Shown here: positions 42,768 through 52,083 of the stretch, piece by piece | How positions within the stretch are numbered: position 1 is the stretch's first letter | Layout of the letters: every line of letters begins with the position of its first letter | NCBI RefSeq assembly: GCF_002149035.1 | Contig: NZ_NGFP01000029.1 | Location: 1-52,083 of the forward strand | Origin: Streptosporangium minutum | GTDB taxonomy: Bacteria > Actinomycetota > Actinomycetes > Streptosporangiales > Streptosporangiaceae | DNA: 52,083 nt | Direction: 5' to 3' | Position numbers and translations under genes: made by a program | The notes under the pieces: model-generated | Seen by the model: only the letters and a program-made list of their open reading frames with translations | What the model was told of the DNA's origin: nothing | The model's database searches: none

Positions 42768-44417
42768 ATGGCGGAGCTTACGATCCGGCCGGACGAGATC
42801 CGGGACGCGCTTGAGCGCTTCGTCCAGGCGTACGAGCCGGAAGGCGCCGCGCGCGAGGAGATCGGGACCGTCGTCGACTGCGGCGACGGTATCGCCCATG
42901 TCTCCGGCCTTCCCTCGGCGATGGCGAACGAACTGCTTGAGTTCGAGGACGGCACGCGTGGCCTGGCACTGAACCTGGACGTCCGGGAGATCGGTGTCGT
43001 TGTTCTGGGCGACTTCAGCAAGATCGAAGAGGGCCAGTCGGTCCGCCGGACGGGCGAGGTTCTGTCCGTGCCGGTCGGCGACGCCTTCCTCGGCCGTGTG
43101 GTCGACCCTCTGGGCGTTCCGATGGACGGCAAGGGCGCCATCGAGTCCGAGGGCCTGCGCGCCCTTGAGCTCCAGGCCCCGTCCGTGGTCCAGCGCCAGC
43201 CGGTGAAGGAGCCGCTGCAGACCGGCCTCAAGGCGGTCGACGCCATGACGCCGATCGGCCGCGGCCAGCGCCAGCTGATCATCGGTGACCGTGGCACCGG
43301 CAAGACCGCCATCGCCGTGGACACCATCCTCAACCAGCGGGAGAACTGGCTCTCCGGCGACCCCGACAAGCAGGTTCGCTGCGTCTACGTCGCGGTCGGT
43401 CAGAAGGGTTCCACGATCGCCCAGGTCAAGGGCCGCCTTGAGGAGGCGGGCGCGATGGAGTACACCACCATCGTCGCCGCCCCGGCGTCCGACCCGGCCG
43501 GTTACAAGTACCTCGCCCCCTATACCGGTTCGGCCATCGGCCAGCACTGGATGTACCAGGGCAAGCACGTCCTCATCGTCTTCGACGACCTGACCAAGCA
43601 GGCCGACGCCTACCGCGCCGTCTCGCTGCTGCTGCGCCGCCCGCCGGGCCGTGAGGCCTTCCCCGGTGACGTCTTCTACTTGCACTCCCGTCTCCTGGAG
43701 CGCTGCGCGAAGCTCTCCAAGGACATGGGCTCGGGCTCGATGACCGGTCTGCCGATCATCGAGACGAAGGGCAACGACGTCTCGGCGTTCATCCCGACCA
43801 ACGTCATCTCCATCACCGACGGCCAGTGCTTCCTCGAGACCGACCTGTTCAACTCGGGTGTGCGTCCGGCCATCAACGTCGGTGTCTCCGTCTCCCGAGT
43901 CGGCGGCTCCGCGCAGGTCAAGGCGATGCGCAAGGTCGCCGGCACGCTGCGCCTGTCGCTGTCGCAGTTCCGTGACCTGGAGGCCTTCGCCTCCTTCGCC
44001 TCCGACCTGGACGCGGCCTCCCGTGCCCAGCTGGAGCGCGGCCAGCGCCTGGTCGAGCTGCTCAAGCAGGCCCAGTACAGCCCGCTCCCGGTCGAGAAGC
44101 AGGTCGTGTCGGTCTGGGCGGGCACCACCGGTGAGCTCGACGACGTCCCGGTCGAGGACATCCGCCGCTTCGAGGCGGACTTCCACGACTACCTCTCGCG
44201 CGAGAGCAAGGGCATCTTCGACAGCATCCGCGAGACGAAGGAGCTGTCGGACGACACGGTCACCGCTCTCAAGGACGCCATCACCGAGTTCAAGAAGTCC
44301 TTCGAGACCTCTTCGGGCGAGCTGCTGGTCAACGAAGAGCCGGTCGCGGCGCTCGCCGCCGGCGAGGTCGGCCAGGAGAAGATCACCAAGCACGTCCGTA
44401 CGGCTGAGAAGAAGTAG
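42768..44417 (+). CDS. atpA: F1 ATP synthase subunit alpha
   Basis: Alpha is the non-catalytic nucleotide-binding partner of beta. The 549-residue product has the P-loop [11 protein letters not shown] near residue 173 and the alpha signature [14 protein letters not shown] near residue 368. A C-terminal extension of about 40 residues (after the usual end) is common in actinobacteria and suppresses ATP hydrolysis in mycobacteria; here it ends in [15 protein letters not shown]. It starts at ATG 42768 behind GGGAGA. Confidence 0.97.
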   Translation: MAELTIRPDEIRDALERFVQAYEPEGAAREEIGTVVDCGDGIAHVSGLPSAMANELLEFEDGTRGLALNLDVREIGVVVLGDFSKIEEGQSVRRTGEVLSVPVGDAFLGRVVDPLGVPMDGKGAIESEGLRALELQAPSVVQRQPVKEPLQTGLKAVDAMTPIGRGQRQLIIGDRGTGKTAIAVDTILNQRENWLSGDPDKQVRCVYVAVGQKGSTIAQVKGRLEEAGAMEYTTIVAAPASDPAGYKYLAPYTGSAIGQHWMYQGKHVLIVFDDLTKQADAYRAVSLLLRRPPGREAFPGDVFYLHSRLLERCAKLSKDMGSGSMTGLPIIETKGNDVSAFIPTNVISITDGQCFLETDLFNSGVRPAINVGVSVSRVGGSAQVKAMRKVAGTLRLSLSQFRDLEAFASFASDLDAASRAQLERGQRLVELLKQAQYSPLPVEKQVVSVWAGTTGELDDVPVEDIRRFEADFHDYLSRESKGIFDSIRETKELSDDTVTALKDAITEFKKSFETSSGELLVNEEPVAALAAGEVGQEKITKHVRTAEKK

Positions 44418-44420
44418 CCG

Positions 44421-46749
<2,329 letters not shown>

Positions 46750-46757
46750 TCGCCTTC

Positions 46758-46789
46758 GGCACCGGTACGGCGTGAGCCGTACCGGTGCC
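46758..46789 (+). terminator. 14-bp perfect hairpin between atpD and atpC
   Basis: GGCACCGGTACGGC at 46758-46771 pairs perfectly with GCCGTACCGGTGCC at 46776-46789 around GTGA. It starts 8 bases after the atpD stop and ends 25 bases before the atpC start. No T-run follows. It could be a partial terminator or an RNA-processing/stability element that sets less atpC than atpD. Confidence 0.65.
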
Positions 46790-46814
46790 TGGTTCGAAAG
46801 GAACTGGAGAGAAC

Positions 46815-47222
46815 GTGGCGAAGCTGCGAGTAGGCGTCGTCTCGCCGGAGCGTGAGATCTGGTCCGGCGAGGCCGACATGGTGATTGCCAAGACCATCGA
46901 CGGCGAGATCGGTATCATGCCTAAGCATGCGCCCGTGCTCGGTGTTCTCGTCGAGGGCGGCGTGCTGACGGTCAAGCGTGGAGGTGGCGAGAGCGACCTC
47001 ATCGCCGCGGTCCACGGAGGGTTCCTCTCGGTGGCCGACGACGAGGTGTCGATCCTGGCCGAAATGGCCGAGCTCGGCTCCGAGGTCGACGTCGCCGCGG
47101 CGAAGGACGCGCTTCAGCGCGCGCAGGCCTCGATCGAGGCCAACCAGGAGGACGCGGACGCCGCCGTCGCGGCCAAGCGTGCCAGGGCCCGGTTGCGCGC
47201 GGCCGGCGAGGAAGTCGGATAA
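46815..47222 (+). CDS. atpC: F1 ATP synthase subunit epsilon
   Basis: Epsilon couples gamma to the c-ring and regulates hydrolysis. The 135-residue product begins at GTG 46815 (AKLRVGVVSPEREIWSGEA) with GGAGAGAA just upstream. The N-terminal beta-sandwich is complete (GEIGIMPKHAPVLGVL) and the C-terminal two-helix region (residues 90-135) is full length. An in-frame start at 46785 would lie in the hairpin and is rejected. Confidence 0.95.
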   Translation: MAKLRVGVVSPEREIWSGEADMVIAKTIDGEIGIMPKHAPVLGVLVEGGVLTVKRGGGESDLIAAVHGGFLSVADDEVSILAEMAELGSEVDVAAAKDALQRAQASIEANQEDADAAVAAKRARARLRAAGEEVG

Positions 47223-47263
47223 ATTCTGCTTCTGAGCGGTACGGCTTTTTGGGGGCGGCAGGC

Positions 47264-47674
47264 ATGGTGCTGGACGTACTCATCGTGGTGGCGCTTCTCG
47301 TCGCCCTCCTTGCCTCCCGCGTGCTGATCCTGACCCGCTCCCGGGGCTCGGTGCTGTGTTGCCTGCGCCCGACGTCGAAGGAACGGGGCTGGCGTGTAGG
47401 GGTAGCCCGCTACGCCGACGGCCAGCTCAACTGGATTCCACTCATAGGTCTGCTTCCAAGGCCGCGCCACGTGATCGTGAGGCGCGGCCTTGTGGTTTCC
47501 GGACGTCGCAGGATCGGGTCCGGCGAGTTCTACGGGTTCATCGAGGGCATGACGGCGCTGGAGTGCCGGAACGGGCAGAGCGCTTTCGAGCTCGCCATGG
47601 GGTATCGCGCCCTCACGGGGTTCGTCGCCTGGCTGGAGTCCGCCCCGCCCGGCGCCTACCTCGACGTCTCCTGA
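47264..47674 (+). CDS. DUF2550-family membrane protein
   Basis: The 136-residue product starts at ATG 47264 after GGGGGCGG; a TTG at 47249 is in frame but less likely. One N-terminal helix (VLDVLIVVALLVALLASRVL) anchors a soluble domain of about 110 residues (GWRVGVARYADGQLNWIPL; VVSGRRRIGSGEFYG). DUF2550 genes lie directly after atpC in many actinobacteria, including mycobacteria, but the function is unknown. A perfect 11-bp inverted repeat lies within the coding region at 47458-47491. Confidence 0.85.
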   Translation: MVLDVLIVVALLVALLASRVLILTRSRGSVLCCLRPTSKERGWRVGVARYADGQLNWIPLIGLLPRPRHVIVRRGLVVSGRRRIGSGEFYGFIEGMTALECRNGQSAFELAMGYRALTGFVAWLESAPPGAYLDVS

Positions 47675-47728
47675 CCTTCCCGGCAGACCACGCGTTCCGC
47701 CCGGCCGGACGCCGCCGCCGGGTGGGTC

Positions 47729-47747
47729 CCGCTCCGGCCGGGAGCGG
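47729..47747. terminator. Hairpin between convergent DUF2550 and flavoprotein genes
   Basis: CCGCTCC at 47729-47735 pairs with GGAGCGG at 47741-47747 around GGCCG. It lies in the 144-bp convergent gap, which is otherwise GC-rich and shows no gene. Confidence 0.4.
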
Positions 47748-47818
47748 CCGCGCGGGTCCGTCGGCGAAGACGGGGTGCTGCGGGGCTGGCGGGCCGCCGG
47801 GCCCCGCGCACCCGGGCG

Positions 47819-48367
47819 TCAGTCCAGGGAGCGGCGGATGTCGCCCAGCGCCTCGCGGAGCTCGTCCCAGGGGAACACGCCGGACTCCGGAGCGACGGAG
47901 TCCGGCGCGGGAAGCCGGTCGAGATCGAGGACGACCTTCACCCCCCACTCCCGCAGGGTGGCGACGCTGCCGGCGAAAGCGGGGTGGCGCGCCAGAGCCG
48001 CGTTCGGCCAGGGGGCGGAGACGATCGGCAGCCCGAGGCCGAGGGCCTCGTTGAGCAGGCCGAGAGCCAGGGTGTCGCTGATGCCCGCCGCCCACTTGTT
48101 GGTCGTGTTGAACGTCGCGGGGACGACCGCCATGGCGTCGGCGGGCGGCAGGACGTCGGGTTCCTCGGGCCGCTTGTAGTCGCTCCTGACCGGGTGACCG
48201 GTGAGTTCGGCGAGCCGGGCGGCGTCGATGAACTTCGTCCCCGACGGTGTCGTGACCACGCACACCGTCCAGCCTCCGGCCTGCGCGTGCGTGACGAAGC
48301 CGGCGAGCTCGCCCGCGGGACGCCCGCCACACGCGATCACGTACAGCACCGGGTTTCCGTCGACCAT
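47819..48367 (-). CDS. Flavoprotein family enzyme (PPC-decarboxylase-like fold)
   Basis: The 182-residue product has the FMN-binding flavoprotein fold of CoaC/EpiD-type cysteine decarboxylases: LYVIACGGRPAGEL at the N-terminus, VVTTPSGTKFID, then VVPATFNTTNKWAAGISDTL near residue 81, which parallels the PASANT and FMN-phosphate region. The usual decarboxylase active-site PASANT motif reads PATFNT, so the substrate is uncertain. The Met/Cys-rich C-terminal flap is not seen. It lies 34 bp after the cobalamin adenosyltransferase gene on the same strand and ends convergent with DUF2550. Prenyl-FMN or pantetheine chemistry is possible. Confidence 0.78.
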   Translation of the reverse strand: MVDGNPVLYVIACGGRPAGELAGFVTHAQAGGWTVCVVTTPSGTKFIDAARLAELTGHPVRSDYKRPEEPDVLPPADAMAVVPATFNTTNKWAAGISDTLALGLLNEALGLGLPIVSAPWPNAALARHPAFAGSVATLREWGVKVVLDLDRLPAPDSVAPESGVFPWDELREALGDIRRSLD

Positions 48368-48401
48368 GTGGGGCCTCGCGTTTCTGGGGGAGTTTCCCGG
48401 G

Positions 48402-48992
48402 CTAGCGGGTGCCGCCGGGCTTCCAGAGGATCTCGTCGCCGTGGGCGGCGACCCGGCAGAGAATGAACATCAGGTCGCTCAGCCGGTTGAGGTACTTCGC
48501 GGTCAGCGGGTTGACGTCGTCGTGCGCCTCCAGGGCCGACCAGGTGGTCCGTTCGGCCCGCCGGGTCACCGTCCTGGCCACGTGGAGCTGGGCGACGGCC
48601 GGGGTGCCGCCCGGCAGGATGAAGCTGCGCAGCGGCTTGAGCCGTCCGTTGAACTCGTCGCACCGCGCCTCCAGCCACTCGACGTAGGAGGGCTCGACGC
48701 GCAGCGGCGGGAACTCGGGGGCCTCCACCACCGGGGTGCACAGGTCGGCGCCCACGTCGAACAGCTCGTTCTGGATCCGGGCGAGGACCGCGGCGATGTC
48801 CTCGTCGAGGGAACCCATGGCCAGGGCCACGCCGATCGCCGCGTTGGCCTCCTCCACGTCCGCGTACGCGGCCAGGCGGGGGTCGGTCTTGCGGGTGCGG
48901 CTCATGTCGCCGAGCGCGGTCGTGCCGTCGTCACCGGTCCGCGTGTAGATCTTGGAGAGCACTACCGGCTCGTCCCTGTCAGCTCTCGTCAT
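48402..48992 (-). CDS. Cob(I)yrinic acid a,c-diamide adenosyltransferase (PduO type)
   Basis: The enzyme transfers the 5'-deoxyadenosyl group of ATP to cob(I)alamin, giving coenzyme B12. The 196-residue PduO-type protein has the ATP-binding KIYTRTGDDGTTAL motif near residue 14, ELFDVGADL near residue 71, FILPGGTPAVAQLHVART near residue 123, and the final NRLSDLMFILCR helix. ATG 48992 is chosen over a frame from 49046. A -10 (TACGCT) lies 7 bases upstream, so it appears leaderless, and no ribosome site is present. It is divergent from the tricorn homologue across 66 bp. Confidence 0.93.
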   Translation of the reverse strand: MTRADRDEPVVLSKIYTRTGDDGTTALGDMSRTRKTDPRLAAYADVEEANAAIGVALAMGSLDEDIAAVLARIQNELFDVGADLCTPVVEAPEFPPLRVEPSYVEWLEARCDEFNGRLKPLRSFILPGGTPAVAQLHVARTVTRRAERTTWSALEAHDDVNPLTAKYLNRLSDLMFILCRVAAHGDEILWKPGGTR

Positions 48993-48999
48993 GTAGCCC

Positions 49000-49005
49000 A
49001 GCGTA
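49000..49005 (-). promoter_or_regulatory. Candidate -10 element of the cobalamin adenosyltransferase gene (leaderless)
   Basis: TACGCT on the minus strand ends 7 bases before ATG 48992, a spacing that makes the A of ATG the probable transcript start. Confidence 0.45.
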
Positions 49006-49046
49006 TCGGTCAGTAAAATCATCAAGATTGCCCCGATAGTGGACAA

Positions 49047-49052
49047 TATGAT
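49047..49052 (+). promoter_or_regulatory. Candidate -10 element of the tricorn-homologue gene (leaderless)
   Basis: TATGAT ends 6 bases before ATG 49059, and no Shine-Dalgarno sequence is seen. The two back-to-back promoters share the A/T-rich 49005-49058 stretch. Confidence 0.45.
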
Positions 49053-49058
49053 TTACCG

Positions 49059-52000
49059 ATGGCTTCTGGTTTTTACCTGCGATTCCCTCACATCTCCCGC
49101 GAGACGCTGACGTTCGTCGCCGACGACGACGTCTGGGCGGCTCCCGCGGCCGGAGGACGGGCCTGGCGCCTCTCCTCGGACCGGGCGCCCGCCGGCCACC
49201 CCCATCTGTCCCCGGACGCCACGAAGGTCGCCTGGACCAGCGTCCGCGACGGCGCCCCGGAGGTGTTCCTGGCCGATCTGGAATCCGGCTCCGCCGAGCG
49301 GCTGACCTACTGGGGTGACCGCCGGACCCGCACGCGCGGCTGGACGCCGGACGGCAGGGTTCTCGCGATCAGCGCGACCGGCCAGCCGTTCGCCTCGCGG
49401 AGCTGGGCCTACGCCCTGGGCGACGGCCGGGTCGAGCGGCTGCCGTACGGCCCCGTCACCGATCTGTCGGTCACCGGCGACGCGGTGGCGCTGCTCACGG
49501 CCTCCCTCGCCCGTGATCCGGGCACCTGGAAGCGCTACCGGGGCGGTACGGCGGGGCGCCTCTGGGTCCAGCGGGCGGGAGGCGACTTCACCCGGCTCCT
49601 GGCGGAGGTGAACGGCCACTTCGCCAGCCCGATGCTCGTCGGCGGCCGCCTGGTCTTCCTCTCCGACCACGAGGGGGTCGGCAACCTCTACTCCTGCGCG
49701 CTGGACGGCACCGGCCTGCGCCGGCACACCGACCACGACGTCTTCTACGCCCGGCACGCCACCACCGACGGGACCCGGATCGTCTACCAGAACGCCGGTG
49801 ACCTCTACCTGCTGGACGACCTTGACGCCGAGACCCGCAAGCTCGACGTCACGCTCGGCTCCCCGCTGCGGGGGCGGCAGCCGTACCAGGTCAGCGCGGG
49901 CCGCAGGCTGCACGATCTGGCCGTGGACGCGACCGGGCGGGCCAGCGCGGTGGAGATCCAGGGCTCGGTGCACTGGATCACCCACCGGGACGGCCCGGCG
50001 CGGCAGCTCAGCACCGGCCTGTCGGCGGGGAAACCCCGCATCCTCGGTACGGACCGGGTGGTGTGGGTCTTCGACGACGGGGAGCGGCAGGGCCTGGAGA
50101 TCGGGCCGGCCAGTGGCGGGGAGAGCCGCAGGATCGCCGCGGGCAAGCTCGGCGAGGTCGGTGACCTGGCCGTCTCGCCCGACGGGAACGCGATCGCGGT
50201 GGCCGCCAGGGACGGGCGGCTGCTCCTGGTGGACGTGGCCTCCGGCGAGGTCACCGAGCTCGCCGCCGCCAACGGTGAGATCGAGGGGCTGGCCTGGTCA
50301 CCCGACTCCGCCTGGCTTGCCTGGTCGCACCCGGAGGCCACGCCGCTGCGCCGGATCCGGCTGGCCAGGGTGGTGGACCGGGTCGTCACCGACGTCACCG
50401 ACGGCCGGTTCGTGGACGTCTCGCCCGCCTTCACCGGGGACTATCTGGCGTTCCTGTCGCGGCGCGGCTTCGACCCGGTCTACGACGCGCACTCCTTCGA
50501 CATGTCCTTCCCGTTCGGCTACCGCCCCTACCTGGTGCCGCTGGCCGCGGCGACCCCGTCGCCGTTCGCGCCCAGCTCCGACGGCCGGGCCGTCGGCGAA
50601 CCCGACGACGACGACAAGAAGAAGCGCAAGGACGACGCCGCGATAACCGTCGACCTGGACGGCATCGCCGCCAGGGTCGTGCAGGTGCCGGTGCCCGAGG
50701 GGCGCTACTCGGCGCTCCGCGCGGTCAAGGGCGGGTTCGTCTGGCTGCGCGAGCCGCTGGCCGGGGAGCTCGGCGAGGACCGCGACCAGGTGGGGGGCGA
50801 GCCTCCCCAGCCCGCGCTGGACCGTTACGACCTGGCCAAGCGCAAGTGCGAGGAAGTGGTCGACAAGCTCGACCGGTACTGGGTGAGCGGTGACGGCACC
50901 CAGCTCGTCGTCCGTGACAAGGGCGCGCTCACCGTCCGCCCGGTGACCGGCAAGAACGGCGGGGACGACGCGGCCGTCGACCTGTCGCGGATCCGCGTCA
51001 CCGCCGACCCGCAGGCCCAGTGGAGGCACGCCTACACCCAGATGGGCCGCCGGATGCGGGCCGACTTCTGGGTCGAGGACATGGCGGACGTCGACTGGGA
51101 CGCCGTGCTGGAGGAGTACCGGCCGCTGGTGGAGCGGGTCGCGACCGCCGACGACTTCGCCGACCTGCTCTGGGAGGTGCTCGGGGAGCTGGGCAGCTCG
51201 CACGCCTACGTCGACGCCGCCCCCTGGGGACACCCCGCGTCCGACTCGGTCGGCCTGCTCGGCGCCGACCTGTCCTGGAACGGCGACGGCCGCTGGCAGG
51301 TGGACCGGGTGCTGCCCGGCGAGTCCTCCGACGTGCACGCCCGCTCGCCGCTGGCCGTGCCCGGAGCGGGGATCCAGCCGGGGGAGACGCTGCTGGCGGT
51401 CGACGGCCGCCCGGTGCCGCCGCAGGGCCCGGCCTCGCTGCTGGTCGGCGCGGCGGACAAGGCGGTCGAGCTGACCCTGGGCGGTGGGCGGAGGGTGGTC
51501 GTCACGCCGCTCCGCGACGACCGCCGCCTGCGTTACCAGGACTGGGTGGCCGGGCGCCGGGCGCATGTCCGCGATCTCGGCGGCGGCCGGGTCGGCTATC
51601 TGCACATCCCGGACATGGTCGCCGAGGGCTGGGCGCAGTTCCACCGCGACCTGCGCAGGGAGATGACCTTCGAGGCGCTCGTCGTGGACGTCCGGGGCAA
51701 CCGGGGCGGCCACACCTCCGAGCTCGTCATCGAGAAGCTGATCCGCCGGGTCATCGCCTGGGACCTGCCCCGGGGCATGACGCCGATCACCTACCCCGAG
51801 GACGCTCCGCGCGGCCCGCTGGTCGCGGTCACCGACCAGGACGCCGGATCCGACGGTGACATCGTCACCGCCGCATTCAAGATCCACAAGCTCGGGCCGG
51901 TGGTCGGCACCCGCACCTGGGGCGGCGTCATCGGCATCGAGGGCGGTCACCGCCTGGTCGACGGGTCGCACATCACGGTGCCCCGGTACTCGTTCTGGTT

Positions 52001-52083
52001 CGAGGGGCTCGGCTGGGGCGTGGAGAACTACGGCGTCGACCCGGACGTCGAGGTGGACATCACCCCCGATGACTGGGCCGCCG
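49059..52083 (+). CDS. Tricorn protease homologue (3' end outside window)
   Basis: Tricorn is a large cytosolic serine protease that trims peptides released by the proteasome. The first 1008 residues of a usual 1050-1100 are present. Residues 1-290 fit the six-bladed propeller (repeated L/V-S-x-D-G units) and 300-600 the seven-bladed one, with a Lys/Asp-rich loop (DDDDKKKRKDD) near residue 516. The catalytic core has GSSHAYV near residue 715 (Ser-His pair), a PDZ-like part near 745-800, and the nucleophile serine in DQDAGSDGDIVTA near residue 932. The catalytic glutamate region may lie at the end (ENYGVDPDVEVD). Peptidases of this type in actinomycetes accompany proteasome genes, not seen here. 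Confidence 0.93.
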   Translation, partial: MASGFYLRFPHISRETLTFVADDDVWAAPAAGGRAWRLSSDRAPAGHPHLSPDATKVAWTSVRDGAPEVFLADLESGSAERLTYWGDRRTRTRGWTPDGRVLAISATGQPFASRSWAYALGDGRVERLPYGPVTDLSVTGDAVALLTASLARDPGTWKRYRGGTAGRLWVQRAGGDFTRLLAEVNGHFASPMLVGGRLVFLSDHEGVGNLYSCALDGTGLRRHTDHDVFYARHATTDGTRIVYQNAGDLYLLDDLDAETRKLDVTLGSPLRGRQPYQVSAGRRLHDLAVDATGRASAVEIQGSVHWITHRDGPARQLSTGLSAGKPRILGTDRVVWVFDDGERQGLEIGPASGGESRRIAAGKLGEVGDLAVSPDGNAIAVAARDGRLLLVDVASGEVTELAAANGEIEGLAWSPDSAWLAWSHPEATPLRRIRLARVVDRVVTDVTDGRFVDVSPAFTGDYLAFLSRRGFDPVYDAHSFDMSFPFGYRPYLVPLAAATPSPFAPSSDGRAVGEPDDDDKKKRKDDAAITVDLDGIAARVVQVPVPEGRYSALRAVKGGFVWLREPLAGELGEDRDQVGGEPPQPALDRYDLAKRKCEEVVDKLDRYWVSGDGTQLVVRDKGALTVRPVTGKNGGDDAAVDLSRIRVTADPQAQWRHAYTQMGRRMRADFWVEDMADVDWDAVLEEYRPLVERVATADDFADLLWEVLGELGSSHAYVDAAPWGHPASDSVGLLGADLSWNGDGRWQVDRVLPGESSDVHARSPLAVPGAGIQPGETLLAVDGRPVPPQGPASLLVGAADKAVELTLGGGRRVVVTPLRDDRRLRYQDWVAGRRAHVRDLGGGRVGYLHIPDMVAEGWAQFHRDLRREMTFEALVVDVRGNRGGHTSELVIEKLIRRVIAWDLPRGMTPITYPEDAPRGPLVAVTDQDAGSDGDIVTAAFKIHKLGPVVGTRTWGGVIGIEGGHRLVDGSHITVPRYSFWFEGLGWGVENYGVDPDVEVDITPDDWAA

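Overview
The window comes from the chromosome of a high-GC actinomycete. Strong G/C bias at third codon positions, many GTG starts, very short or absent leaders before several genes, perfect GC-rich hairpins after operons, and the gene order (nrtL-like, lysA, hom ... thrC, thrB, rho ... rpmE, prfA, prmC, sua5, glyA, wecA-like, atp operon) all point to Actinomycetota. A Streptosporangiales relative (Streptosporangium or Nonomuraea type) is my best guess; I could not test it by database comparison.

Region 1 (1-21.1 kb) mixes aspartate-pathway genes with a surface-glycan-like locus. It opens with a partial asparagine-synthase-like gene divergent from a CgeB/GT2-like gene. Then come nrtL-like, lysA and hom, followed by a secreted NodB deacetylase. 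Next is an array of related glycosyltransferases: four of one architecture (A: GT2, an unassigned conserved module, then a coiled coil or a Pro/Ala tail) and two of another (B: CgeB-like part, then GT2). A small membrane coiled-coil protein heads the leftward operon. A SAM methyltransferase and an MFS transporter sit inside the block. The array separates hom from thrC, which lie together in Streptomyces.

Region 2 (21.3-32.0 kb) is largely core: thrC, a 12-codon upstream ORF overlapping thrB, thrB, a 464-bp leader, and rho with a long Arg/Asp/Gly-rich insert. It continues with a NarL-type sensor kinase and regulator, a secreted beta-rich protein, rpmE, prfA and prmC.

Region 3 (32.08-33.66 kb) is a TnpB insertion element between prmC and sua5. 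It carries an intact-looking TnpB, a probable omega-RNA end, and a divergent small Phd/YefM-antitoxin-like gene with no toxin. The shared upstream region holds three GTAC-centred palindromes. This is the strongest candidate for an under-described system.

Region 4 (33.7-47.7 kb) has sua5, two ESX/WXG100-like small-module genes (one with 41-residue repeats), glyA, a WecA/MraY-family transferase, two small AtpI/AtpZ-type membrane proteins and the complete F1Fo ATP synthase operon atpBEFHAGDC, followed by a DUF2550 gene. Perfect hairpins lie between atpB and atpE and between atpD and atpC.

Region 5 (47.8-52.1 kb) has a flavoprotein and a PduO-type cobalamin adenosyltransferase, divergent from a tricorn-protease homologue cut off by the window end. 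I saw no tRNA, rRNA or CRISPR array.
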